Positions 28,343-36,703 of a stretch of 64,000 nt of DNA are shown here, piece by piece. The position numbers and the translations under genes were made by a program. Numbering within the stretch: the first letter of the stretch is position 1; every line of letters starts with the position of its first letter. The notes under the pieces are model-generated. The model saw only the letters and a program-made list of their open reading frames with translations. It ran no database searches and had not been told where the DNA came from. Origin of the DNA: Clostridium carboxidivorans P7 (GTDB lineage Bacteria > Bacillota > Clostridia > Clostridiales > Clostridiaceae); assembly GCF_001038625.1 (NCBI RefSeq), contig NZ_CP011803.1, forward strand, positions 2,604,001-2,668,000. The letters run 5' to 3'.

Positions 28343-28395
28343 AACAATTTGAAGACAATATAACTTTTCGTTAAATTTTCTTCAAATTGTTTTAT
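28343..28395 (-). terminator. Terminator after cbiN
   Basis: 13-bp perfect arms AACAATTTGAAGA and TCTTCAAATTGTT with a 23-base loop; on the minus strand TTTTAATTTT follows. It closes the cobK-cbiQOMN operon. Confidence 0.65.
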
Positions 28396-28440
28396 TTAAT
28401 CTTTATGGAACAAGCTTTTTAAATAGTCTTGTATAAATTT

Positions 28441-28791
28441 CTAGCTAATTACTGATTCTGTATTTTGTTTTTCACTTTTAAGCTTCTCATTTTCTATTTT
28501 CTTTCTTTCTACTAATCTTCCCATTAAAAATGCTACAACACCAACTCCAATACCTGTTTGTAAACAGAATAATAAGCTTTCAATTTCACCTGGTAATTCT
28601 CCACCAATCCAAGTTTCCATAACAGGTGTAAACCAAGGCTGATACTCTTTACCTGTAATCTGTGAAACTACCTTACTTCCTGCATCATCTGATCCTCCAA
28701 ATTCAGCACCTCTCAATGTGAATAATGGTATAAGCGCAATCAATGCAGCAATAACTAATAAACTAATAACCTTCTTTTTTGTCTTTGCCAT
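28441..28791 (-). CDS. cbiN: Cobalt transport protein CbiN
   Basis: 116 residues with two membrane helices (ISLLVIAALIALIPLFTLRG near 10; LLFCLQTGIGVGVVAFLMG near 75) flanking an extracellular loop with FGGSDDAGS and YQPWFTPV. It is the small accessory subunit that joins CbiM in Ni/Co ECF importers. Starts exactly where the cbiM stop codon lies (ATGA-type overlap). The C-terminal Lys/Glu-rich tail is cytoplasmic. Confidence 0.93.
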   Translation of the reverse strand: MAKTKKKVISLLVIAALIALIPLFTLRGAEFGGSDDAGSKVVSQITGKEYQPWFTPVMETWIGGELPGEIESLLFCLQTGIGVGVVAFLMGRLVERKKIENEKLKSEKQNTESVIS

Positions 28792-29543
28792 TAATTTTCA
28801 CCTCTCTTTAAAAATCCAATACCTGTTAATTCAGATTTTGCATATGTTTCAAGACCAATAACAATTACAACAGTAAGAATGCCTTCGATAATTGCAAGTG
28901 GAACTTGTGTTGGTGCAAATACTGCAAGAAACTTGGCTGCAGATGCCATAACTCCACCACTTTGAGAAGGGTATGCAAGTGCAAGCTGCATACTAGTTAC
29001 ACAATAAGTAAATAAGTCACCAATTGATGCTGCTATAAAAATACCTACATTTTTATTAACTTTCATATTCTGACATAATTTATAGATTCCATAAGAAACT
29101 AATGGACCTGCAATAGCCATAGAAAAAGTGTTAGCACCAAGAGTTGTAAGTCCACCATGAGCAAGTAAAACTGCCTGGAAAATCAAACAAATAATTCCTA
29201 GTATACTTACTGCAGATGGTCCAAATAAAATTGCAGCAAGTCCTGTACCTGTCATATGTGAACAGCTTCCTGTTACTGACGGAATTTTTAAAGATGAAAG
29301 TACAAAAATAAATGCACCTGACATAGCAAGAATGGTCATAGATTTACGGTTTTCAGATAATGTCTTTTTAATTGATAAATAACCCAATACTAAGAATGGA
29401 ACACAAATGGCACCCCATGCAATACAAAATTTTGGTGGAAGATATCCTTCCATAATGTGCATTGCATTTGCTACTGGAACTACTCCAAAAGTCAATGCAA
29501 ATACTGTGACAATAGTTATAATTTTCTTTTCTTTTTGGTTCAT
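28791..29543 (-). CDS. cbiM: Cobalt ECF transporter substrate-binding protein CbiM
   Basis: 250 residues. A signal-peptide-like N-terminus ends in VANA, leaving mature [13 protein letters not shown], the conserved Met-His N-terminus whose His2 coordinates the metal in CbiM/NikM proteins. Several membrane helices follow with the family sequence [20 protein letters not shown]. It determines cobalt specificity of the CbiMNQO importer, feeding B12 synthesis. Co-transcribed with cobK, cbiQ, cbiO and cbiN. Confidence 0.96.
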   Translation of the reverse strand: MNQKEKKIITIVTVFALTFGVVPVANAMHIMEGYLPPKFCIAWGAICVPFLVLGYLSIKKTLSENRKSMTILAMSGAFIFVLSSLKIPSVTGSCSHMTGTGLAAILFGPSAVSILGIICLIFQAVLLAHGGLTTLGANTFSMAIAGPLVSYGIYKLCQNMKVNKNVGIFIAASIGDLFTYCVTSMQLALAYPSQSGGVMASAAKFLAVFAPTQVPLAIIEGILTVVIVIGLETYAKSELTGIGFLKRGEN

Positions 29544-29584
29544 TTTATTTTTCCCCCTTGTGTTAATTTAAATTTATATTTAAT

Positions 29585-30439
29585 CTAAGCCAATGCACCT
29601 AGAAAAGGTATCTGTTTTTCAAGCATTTTATTAAATTCTTCAGTATTCTTAGGATAAAACTTTGTATCTTCTATCAAGTGATTTTCTACAAGAGATTCAT
29701 AAACCTCCAACATAGTTGGCTGCTTTAAATTCGCCTGTTTTAAAACTTCGTTGTTTTTGAAAATTTCCAATGGTGTTCCATCCGCTATAATTTTTCCATG
29801 GCAGAACACAATGGCTCTTTCGGCCCACCTGTATACAAAATCTACATCATGAGTGGAAATGAGCATTGTCTTCCCCTCTGAAGCAAGCTTCTCTAAAACT
29901 TCCTCTAACATCATGGCATTTAAAGGATCTAGTGCTGCTGTAGGTTCGTCAAAAATAACGATTTCTGACTTCATAGCAATAATATCTGCAATAGTAACTC
30001 TTTTCTTTTCTCCACCACTCAAATAATGAGGAGGTCGATCTTTGAAGTCAGAAATATTCATATATGCTAGAGCTTCATCAACTCTCTTTTTTACTTCTTC
30101 CTTTGGAAGCTTTAAATTCATAGGTCCAAATCCAACTTCTGCCATAACCGTAGATGCAATAATTTGATTATCTGCATCTTGAAATACAATTCCAATGTTC
30201 TTTCTAAGTTCCTTTAAGTTCTTCTTATTAACCACTGTATCCCGATAAATGATTTTTCCTTGTTCTGGTGTAAATACACCATTAATATTCAAAAAAAATG
30301 TAGATTTTCCAGATCCATTGGAGCCAATAACAGCAATTTTTTCACCTTCATGAATATCCACACTTACACCTTTCAATGCAGCTTTTCCATTTCCATAAAC
30401 ATAATGCAAATCTTCAACCTTTAATATTGTTTTTTCCAT
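29585..30439 (-). CDS. cbiO: Cobalt ECF transporter ATPase CbiO
   Basis: 284 residues, single ABC ATPase domain. Walker A GSNGSGKST near residue 38, Q-loop in GIVFQDADNQIIAST, signature LSGGEKKR near 142, Walker B IVIFDEPTAALDP near 162, and the H-loop STHDVD. Couples ATP hydrolysis to CbiMNQ. Lies 12 bases after cbiQ. Confidence 0.96.
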   Translation of the reverse strand: MEKTILKVEDLHYVYGNGKAALKGVSVDIHEGEKIAVIGSNGSGKSTFFLNINGVFTPEQGKIIYRDTVVNKKNLKELRKNIGIVFQDADNQIIASTVMAEVGFGPMNLKLPKEEVKKRVDEALAYMNISDFKDRPPHYLSGGEKKRVTIADIIAMKSEIVIFDEPTAALDPLNAMMLEEVLEKLASEGKTMLISTHDVDFVYRWAERAIVFCHGKIIADGTPLEIFKNNEVLKQANLKQPTMLEVYESLVENHLIEDTKFYPKNTEEFNKMLEKQIPFLGALA

Positions 30440-30451
30440 AATAGCTCCTCC

Positions 30452-31300
30452 CTATCTTGTAAAGCTCCATATTACAATTAAAAAAATTATGAATGCTGCT
30501 GCTGTAACAATATGTATTGTTTCCACCTTTTTATCTTCCTCATAAAATATGAATTCCCCATCATAACATCTAGCCTCCATAGCATCATAATAGGAGTTTG
30601 CTCTTTTCAGTGAAGTAACCAACATATTACTTGCAATGCCTCCAAATGTATAGCAGGAGGTTTTAAAATCACAGTACCCCTCTCGAGACTCTGCAGAATT
30701 TTTCATTTTACTATACACATCCATTAAAACAAAAATATAGCGATAAATCATATTCATAAGTTCTATAATAAGCTTTGGCACATGTGCCTTACGAAGTACA
30801 TAGATAATCTCAGAAGATGGAGTTGATAATGTCATCATCTGCAGTGCACTAATAGCTGCAAAAACCTTTAATATCAAAAATACAGCTTCCTCAAGCTTTA
30901 AATTAGAAGTGAATACATAGGCAAAACCAAGATACAGATTATATTGTCCTAAGGGCTGCCTTGAAAAATCAATGGCAATAGTAAAAGTACCCAGTAGAAT
31001 AAATGTCATGGGAATTGTCATTACTGACAAATATTCACGTAATGGAAGTTCCCCTTTTACAACTGTCACATAGGTCATTGCAATAATCACCATAATGGAT
31101 ACATATGGATTGTTAAGTACAATACAAAGAATCAATACTAAAACAGAAAGTGCTACTTTAAAAATAGGATTCCAGTGCCTTATTTTTGAACTATAAGAAT
31201 AAAAATCAATAGAAAATCCTTCACCATGTTTATGACCAATTCTATGATGATGTTTCTCATTTTCATGATTATGATTTGACATATTTGCTGTTTTATCCAT
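30452..31300 (-). CDS. cbiQ: Cobalt ECF transporter membrane protein CbiQ, His-rich N-terminus
   Basis: 282 residues from the ATG at 31300, placed after AAAGGAGGTGCGAA; an in-frame ATG 11 codons earlier has no ribosome site. Membrane helices typical of the T component; coupling region PKLIIELMNMIYRYIFVLMD near 185 and AESREGYCD near 215. Residues about 5-28 are unusually rich in His (NHNHENEKHHHRIGHKHGEG), likely a cytoplasmic metal-handling extension. Confidence 0.93.
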   Translation of the reverse strand: MDKTANMSNHNHENEKHHHRIGHKHGEGFSIDFYSYSSKIRHWNPIFKVALSVLVLILCIVLNNPYVSIMVIIAMTYVTVVKGELPLREYLSVMTIPMTFILLGTFTIAIDFSRQPLGQYNLYLGFAYVFTSNLKLEEAVFLILKVFAAISALQMMTLSTPSSEIIYVLRKAHVPKLIIELMNMIYRYIFVLMDVYSKMKNSAESREGYCDFKTSCYTFGGIASNMLVTSLKRANSYYDAMEARCYDGEFIFYEEDKKVETIHIVTAAAFIIFLIVIWSFTR

Positions 31301-31354
31301 TTCGCACCTCCTTTCAATTTTTACCCATTCCAAAATAATAATTTTTTAGAATTA

Positions 31355-32134
31355 CTACTTTTTTGTTTTGATACTTATTTCCTTTACAAAATCAATTATT
31401 CCTTCAATTGAAGTCGTTTTATTTTCATAATTTTCATCAGATCTTTCAATCATAATTATTTTAATTCCTAATTTTCTAGCTGCACTTATTTTTTCTATAA
31501 CGCCCCCAGTATTACCACTATCTTTTGTCACTAAAACAGAAGCATTGCAATATTTAAATATTTCCTCATTTAACTTTTCACTGAATGGTCCCTTCATTGC
31601 TATTATATTTCTTGAATTGAATCCCAGTTCTTCACATTTCTTTAAGACCATCCAATCTGGAAGCACTCTAAGGTATACTCTGTTTCGATAGTCAGGAATC
31701 TTAGTGAAGGTTTCAATTTTTTTACTTCCTACCGTTAGTAAGATATTACCTTCATATTCCAGGATGCGTTCATATGCTTCTTTATAATTTTTTACCTTTA
31801 TAACGTCATAATCCTCATATACTACCTTTTCTCTTAAAAACCTAATATATGGTACTTCAGTTGGCTCACAAGCACTTATTACATTTCGAGATATGTCTAC
31901 TGAAAAAGGATTGGAAGCATCAATTATACACTTTGGCTGTACTTTGTCTATCATATCAATAATGCTAAGCTTATTGATCTTTCCTTGATAAATATCAATA
32001 CTATCATCATGATCAATCAACTCACTACCTAACTTAGTGGTAACCATTACAGTGACCTTTTCACCAATTTTATAAAGCTTGTTTATTATTTGCTTAGCAT
32101 CCATTGTTCCTGCAATAACTAATACGTCTGACAT
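31355..32134 (-). CDS. cobK: Precorrin-6A reductase (CobK/CbiJ)
   Basis: 259 residues from the ATG at 32134 (MSDVLVIAGTMDAKQIINKL), chosen for GGAGG upstream; an earlier in-frame start at 32164 has none. Features of the family: LVIAGTMDA near the N-terminus, CIIDASNPFSVDIS near 85, and the closing VLVTKDSGNTGGVIEKISAA near 215. It reduces the corrin ring precursor during (anaerobic) B12 synthesis. Heads an operon with the cobalt importer under a cobalamin riboswitch. Confidence 0.94.
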   Translation of the reverse strand: MSDVLVIAGTMDAKQIINKLYKIGEKVTVMVTTKLGSELIDHDDSIDIYQGKINKLSIIDMIDKVQPKCIIDASNPFSVDISRNVISACEPTEVPYIRFLREKVVYEDYDVIKVKNYKEAYERILEYEGNILLTVGSKKIETFTKIPDYRNRVYLRVLPDWMVLKKCEELGFNSRNIIAMKGPFSEKLNEEIFKYCNASVLVTKDSGNTGGVIEKISAARKLGIKIIMIERSDENYENKTTSIEGIIDFVKEISIKTKK

Positions 32135-32171
32135 ACTTACCTCCAAAAATATTAAAAATATCATGTATACT

Positions 32172-32205
32172 AAAAAAACTCATTGTCTCTCAAAAGACAA
32201 TGAGT
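32172..32205 (-). terminator. Riboswitch-controlled terminator before cobK
   Basis: Perfect 11-bp stem ACTCATTGTCT / AGACAATGAGT followed on the minus strand by TTTTTTAG. It lies between the cobalamin aptamer and the cobK start, so it is the probable expression platform. Confidence 0.85.
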
Positions 32206-32234
32206 TAATACTAAAAATAGGCACACTGTATTAA

Positions 32235-32440
32235 ACCTCCTCTATCTCTCGTAGAGCAACAGGTATTAAAACAGGCAGGTATTCTGGCTCAAGCATCATC
32301 ATCACCTCTTGCCTTCCCGATCATTCAGTGGCATTCTCAGAGGGACTCCTCTCTTACAGCGGCGGGACCGCGTGGGACTTTCACCCATCTTCCCCTTTTC
32401 ACCGATTTATAATACTTCTGATTACAATCGACACCTATTA
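32235..32440 (-). promoter_or_regulatory. Cobalamin riboswitch 1 (cobK-cbiQOMN)
   Basis: Reads on the minus strand. The B12 box appears (plus-strand view) as CAGGCAGGTATTCTGGCTC at 32273-32291. Further hallmarks are CTTGCCTTCCCGA, TCAGTGG, CTTACAGCGGCGGGACCG (the conserved GCGGT/C core) and CACCCATCTTCCCC. Binds adenosylcobalamin and lowers expression of the cobalt uptake and cobK operon when B12 is plentiful. Confidence 0.95.
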
Positions 32441-32627
32441 AAATATTATATTGTTTAAAAATATACAAACTCTATTAAAAATCTAATCTTTATCACATTA
32501 AATTTTAATATAAAAATTACCATGTTATATGTATATAATATCTGTTAAATATATTTTTGTCAATATTTTATAAAAAATTGTTAATAAATTGGTATTTTTA
32601 AATAGAATTCATTGTAATCAACTGTTC

Positions 32628-32979
32628 CATAACTAATATTTAGTAAGCATTAAACATATCAACACCAAAAATACCTCTTTTTACGCCTTTTCCATTTATA
32701 ACTAATATAGTAAGCATTAAACTTTTTGCTAATTGAAATTCCTGTCTATCTCTTTCATTTATAACTAATATAGTAAATATTAAACTAATACTTTTATTAT
32801 TGCTACTCTCTTTGATGTACTATTTATAACTAACATAGTAAACATTAATATCTTTCTCTTTAAACTTAAACAAACCCATCTAAAATTTATAACTAATTAT
32901 AGTAAATATTAAACTCTATTACCTGATACATAAACCAGGCCGGTTACAGAATTTATAACTAAGATAGTAACGATTAACT
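32628..32979 (-). CRISPR. Small degenerate CRISPR array (6 repeats, 5 spacers)
   Basis: 29-30-base repeats start at about 32628, 32694, 32757, 32822, 32885 and 32951; spacers are 34-38 bases. On the cas strand the unit begins GTTTAATATTTACTATATTA and ends GTTATAAAT, type I-B in character. No two of the six repeats are identical: the outer ones and those at 32822 and 32885 carry substitutions or an inserted base. No AT-rich leader separates it from cas7; the nearest repeat is 33 bases after the cas7 stop, with an 8-bp hairpin (32988-33012) between. Spacer sources were not identified. Confidence 0.88.
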
Positions 32980-33012
32980 TATTGATATTGAATAAGCTGG
33001 TAATTTATTCAA

Positions 33013-34086
33013 TCATTTCTCAAAGTCTAAACTATATTTTAAATATTCTAAATATCCATCAAAAGCTTGTTTGACTGTTCCTAAATGTATATACTCCATA
33101 CCATTAAATTCGTTTTCTAATTTTTCTTTTAAAGTTTTATATTTTTCATTATCAATCCTTCTACTTACTCCAATCCAAATATCACTAATTCTAAATCTAT
33201 CATTATCTTCCAATGATTCAGCTAAAGCTTGAATATCTACCCCACCTTTTTTAATTATGCCTTGGAAAACATTGTTTCCCCAACTATATTCAGCCAAAAT
33301 TATAAATTTAGGTGTAGTATCTGTAAGATGATTATTTTGATTTCCTTGAATTGATAAATATTGAAGTCCTCTTAAACATGTTTCTATTCTATCAAGCTTA
33401 ATTTTATTTGATATTTTTAATTCTTTTTCATTAACTATCTTATTATTAACCTCTGCATCTGAATAGTCTCTAAATTCGGCTTCATTGTTTGAAACAGTAA
33501 AATTACTAATATTATTTATATCAAGATTTGATATTCCTTCAAATATTCCTGAATATGTTTCTACACAATATGGCATTGAATCACCGGTTGTTGATGCTAT
33601 ATTCCACTCTAAATTGATCTTGCCATAATCTGTACATACAAGAGGACTCATCATAAATCTTGATTTTCTTTTCTTTGTAATATTTCTAACCCACTTTTTA
33701 CCATCCTTTTTTAATGTTTTTTTCTCAAGCTCATCTAATTTTTCATACTGTTCTTCTGTTAACTCATCTTTATCTGCTCTCATAAAACCAAATATATCTT
33801 CATCAACATATTTATGTGGTAATGCCGATATTGATATTTTTTTGCCATTTTTAATTTTTTTGCTTATTTCAAGGCCATTACTCTCCATAAATCTTTTAAT
33901 ATTAAACTTCTGACAAGGTGCTGAAACTATTCCCCTGCCGCCGCTAATCTTTTTCACATAAGAAACATTATCAAACCCTGTTTTTCTATTGGTTTCTACC
34001 TGTTCTGAACTTCCATTTAATCTTCCTTCTATAATTTCAATAAAGTATGCCATATTTAAAAATCTATTTTCATTCAAAATTTTCAT
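33013..34086 (-). CDS. cas7: Type I-B Cas7 (Cst2/DevR family)
   Basis: 357 residues. DevR/Cst2-type Cas7 features: LNENRFLNMAYFIEIIEGRL at the start, SGGRGIVSAPCQKFNIKRFM near 50, SRFMMSPLVCTDYG near 145, then GLQYLS and TPKFIILAEYSWGNNVFQG. Cas7 forms the crRNA-bound backbone of Cascade. Overlaps the cas8 stop by one base and is the last protein gene before the CRISPR array. Confidence 0.85.
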   Translation of the reverse strand: MKILNENRFLNMAYFIEIIEGRLNGSSEQVETNRKTGFDNVSYVKKISGGRGIVSAPCQKFNIKRFMESNGLEISKKIKNGKKISISALPHKYVDEDIFGFMRADKDELTEEQYEKLDELEKKTLKKDGKKWVRNITKKRKSRFMMSPLVCTDYGKINLEWNIASTTGDSMPYCVETYSGIFEGISNLDINNISNFTVSNNEAEFRDYSDAEVNNKIVNEKELKISNKIKLDRIETCLRGLQYLSIQGNQNNHLTDTTPKFIILAEYSWGNNVFQGIIKKGGVDIQALAESLEDNDRFRISDIWIGVSRRIDNEKYKTLKEKLENEFNGMEYIHLGTVKQAFDGYLEYLKYSLDFEK

Positions 34087-35264
34087 TATAACACTCCTTT
34101 ATTTAATATCAATTCAAACATTATTTTATTTTTAATACTATAATAATTTTTTCTGTCTGTTATGATGTCAAATTCTTCTTGATTTTTTAACAAGCTTTCC
34201 TGCTTTTTATCACTATAAGATTCTTGCCAATTTAATATCAATTCAACAAATTTGTTATAGTTAGATACATTCTTTAATTGAATCAGGCAATCTTTGCATC
34301 CAATTTTACATATTTTTTTACATATACTCTGTATTATTTCATTCAATGACTTGTTCAATTTATTTAATTTCCCTTCTAACATAATTAATAATTTCTTTGA
34401 ATACTTAATTTCGCATTTTTCAAAGTCTATAAGCTTATATAAATACGTTCTGTTCAAATTACCCTTTAGCATATTGTAAAATAATCCACTTTGATTAAAT
34501 TCATAAATTAAACCCTCAGAATAAATTTCATAGAGCAATTGTATATACTCTGCACTTAAAAGTTCTTCATTATAAAATTCACCTTTACCATTATTAACTT
34601 TATAAACTTTTAAACTATCTTTTCCTTTTTCTTTAACTATTAAGTCAAGTATTTCATTTTGCAATTCAAGTGTGTTATCACCTTTTACTCCACTGCTGTT
34701 AAATTGCTTTTGACAAAATTCATTTTCTCTCCTTTGTGTCAAACCATACATAAAGTCGTTATTCATTGAATTAAATAAAACAATATACCCTGATTTTCTC
34801 ATGTTGAGAGTTGAAAGCATACCTAACAGTATACATACAGGACAAATGTTAACAGTACTTAAATTATTACTATGATTATAAAAAGTATCAGCTACACAAT
34901 TTATAATAAAAGCTCTATTAAGTTTTGTTAAAAAATTTTCAGGCTTACTAAATTCTATATTTTTATTGCCACATATGCAGCAATATTCATCTTCACCAAC
35001 ATTGTCCATAATTACACCAAACTGTTCTTGAATTTTTTCTTTTCTATTAGTTCTATATGCTGGTTGATCAAAAGCTGAATTATGAAAGCTCATACTACTT
35101 ATTTTTTTATACCTGTCAGAAGTTGTGAATTTATATACTTTTTCACCAAACAGTTTAGTATTATTCTTTAAATCATTTATTGTAACATCCTCTACTTTTT
35201 TATCTAAAATATTCGCTGCAACAAACAACCCATTGTCTACAAAAACATTATAAGTTCTTTCCAT
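34086..35264 (-). CDS. cas8b: Type I-B Cas8 (Cst1-like) with zinc-finger cysteines
   Basis: 392 residues. Contains a split CxxC zinc finger, CCICGNKNIEF near residue 94 and CPVCILLGM near 142, the usual signature of Cst1/Cas8 large subunits in I-B systems. A further CKKICKIGCKDCLIQL lies near 325. The large subunit recognises the PAM and recruits Cas3, but no cas3 gene is present nearby. AAGGTGAAGG precedes the start; 11 bases after cas6. Confidence 0.78.
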   Translation of the reverse strand: MERTYNVFVDNGLFVAANILDKKVEDVTINDLKNNTKLFGEKVYKFTTSDRYKKISSMSFHNSAFDQPAYRTNRKEKIQEQFGVIMDNVGEDEYCCICGNKNIEFSKPENFLTKLNRAFIINCVADTFYNHSNNLSTVNICPVCILLGMLSTLNMRKSGYIVLFNSMNNDFMYGLTQRRENEFCQKQFNSSGVKGDNTLELQNEILDLIVKEKGKDSLKVYKVNNGKGEFYNEELLSAEYIQLLYEIYSEGLIYEFNQSGLFYNMLKGNLNRTYLYKLIDFEKCEIKYSKKLLIMLEGKLNKLNKSLNEIIQSICKKICKIGCKDCLIQLKNVSNYNKFVELILNWQESYSDKKQESLLKNQEEFDIITDRKNYYSIKNKIMFELILNKGVL

Positions 35265-35275
35265 AAACCTTCACC

Positions 35276-36031
35276 TTACTTACTTGTTAAATTTATCAAA
35301 ACACCTGCACCCAAGGTGTTATTTTGTCCTATTCCACAATAATAAATTACTTTTTGCATTTTAACACTTGTATAAATCCATATATTGAAATTTCCATATC
35401 CCACTAAGTATCCATTATCTTTTATATTGTTTATTTTTTTCTTTTTCACAGTTAAAATATTTTCTATATCAAAAAATAATTCATCATCAAAATCTTCATT
35501 ATAAATTAACTTGTATTTTCTTCTTAAGTTTTGCGCCAAAGCATTATAAAATTTATTATTATAAATGCTTAAATATTTTATTTTACCATTTTCATATATG
35601 CTTTCAATTACCATTGTCAGCACTTTATAAAGAATTGTTTTCTTATAATTAATTTTCTTTTTATCAGTAGAAACACCTTCTATAGTAAAATTACAATTAT
35701 CAATAATGACCTTATGCATTTTAAGTAACCCTTTTACTATTTCATTGATTACATCTTCTACTCCCGAAAGCATTATTTTAACATTTTCACATTTCTTTAG
35801 TTCTATGCCTTCATTCAAAAAATTAGCATCTTCAAACATTAAACAAGTATTTATCAATTTAAACTTTTTATTATCAATGTTGAATCCTTCATCGTGAAAA
35901 ATTTTAGCATTTGTTTGATTTTGAAATGAATAAGCACTATATAGCACTTGTAACAATTTATATTGATAGTTATAATTTAAAATACAATCTTCTTCACATT
36001 CAATATTAATAAATACTCTGTTTAAATTCAC
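35276..36031 (-). CDS. cas6: Cas6 crRNA endoribonuclease
   Basis: 251 residues from a GTG at 36031 (VNLNRVFINIE), selected because AGAGGTG is five bases upstream; a GTG three codons earlier overlaps the site. The C-terminal glycine-rich loop CGIGQNNTLGAGVLIN is the Cas6 hallmark, and FHDEGFNI near residue 46 supplies the usual catalytic His. It cleaves repeats of the precursor crRNA. The start lies inside the 3' end of cas5, indicating coupling. Confidence 0.85.
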   Translation of the reverse strand: MNLNRVFINIECEEDCILNYNYQYKLLQVLYSAYSFQNQTNAKIFHDEGFNIDNKKFKLINTCLMFEDANFLNEGIELKKCENVKIMLSGVEDVINEIVKGLLKMHKVIIDNCNFTIEGVSTDKKKINYKKTILYKVLTMVIESIYENGKIKYLSIYNNKFYNALAQNLRRKYKLIYNEDFDDELFFDIENILTVKKKKINNIKDNGYLVGYGNFNIWIYTSVKMQKVIYYCGIGQNNTLGAGVLINLTSK

Positions 36032-36668
36032 TAATTTCACCTCTTTTACTATACTGCCAAAGATAAATCATTTCATCATCATTATATCCTTCATAACTAA
36101 ATTCATCATTTAATTTTACCAGCTTAGTATATATATCATAGTAACCCTTTTTACCATTATATTTAGTTTCTACTGCAATTCTTTCTGGGAAACCATTTCC
36201 TTGTACATTAGGTTCTGTCCACTGACCATAACCAACTCCATATCTTCTGCTTAACTCAACTACCTTATCACTTAATATTCTAGCCAGGCAATCGGTTTTA
36301 CCTAAATTTAGACATTCATTAATTTTCAATTCATCTTCAATATCTGTATAAATAACCAATTTTGAGTTAACCAAGTAATGTATTTCACATACATCTGATG
36401 TCCAAACTCCATTTTTATTGTATCTTTCTCTTTCCTTCCTTGTATTAAAGTTAACTTCCTTATATATTTTCTGAATATCTTTAAAAATTTCATCATACTT
36501 AAAAGTAAATCCAAATACAAAATCACTGATGCCTTCATGGAACAAGTTTTGTATTATCCCAATTACAGTTGATATAGGTGGAATGGTATATGTAAACTGC
36601 TGTTTTGTTGCAAATGGCTTTTTAAAATGTGCAAAATCTGATACTATTTCTATTTTACGTAATTCCAT
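36006..36668 (-). CDS. cas5: Type I-B Cas5
   Basis: 220 residues. N-terminal Cas5 pattern VSDFAHFKKPFATKQQFTYT and IPPISTVIGIIQNLFHEG, the conserved region that holds the 5' handle of crRNA. GRRYGVGYGQWTEPN lies near residue 140. Follows alsS by only 35 bases with no terminator, and overlaps cas6. Confidence 0.82.
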   Translation of the reverse strand: MELRKIEIVSDFAHFKKPFATKQQFTYTIPPISTVIGIIQNLFHEGISDFVFGFTFKYDEIFKDIQKIYKEVNFNTRKERERYNKNGVWTSDVCEIHYLVNSKLVIYTDIEDELKINECLNLGKTDCLARILSDKVVELSRRYGVGYGQWTEPNVQGNGFPERIAVETKYNGKKGYYDIYTKLVKLNDEFSYEGYNDDEMIYLWQYSKRGEISEFKQSIY

Positions 36669-36703
36669 AACATACCTCTTTACACTAATATTAAATAAAT
36701 ATT

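Noticed and set aside
28441..32134. Nickel rather than cobalt import for the CbiMNQO operon
   Set aside because: The riboswitch, cobK in the operon and CbiN subunit point to cobalt; NikM-type systems usually have other small subunits.
32628..32979. Reading the six repeats as simple AT-rich tandem repeats
   Set aside because: The unit length is 29-30 with unique 34-38-base spacers, adjacent cas genes and a type I-B-like repeat, so a CRISPR array is the better explanation.
33013..36668. Possibility that the cas genes are part of a Tn7-like CRISPR transposon
   Set aside because: No tnsA, tnsB, tnsC or tniQ gene and no transposon ends were found in the window; could change with more flanking sequence.
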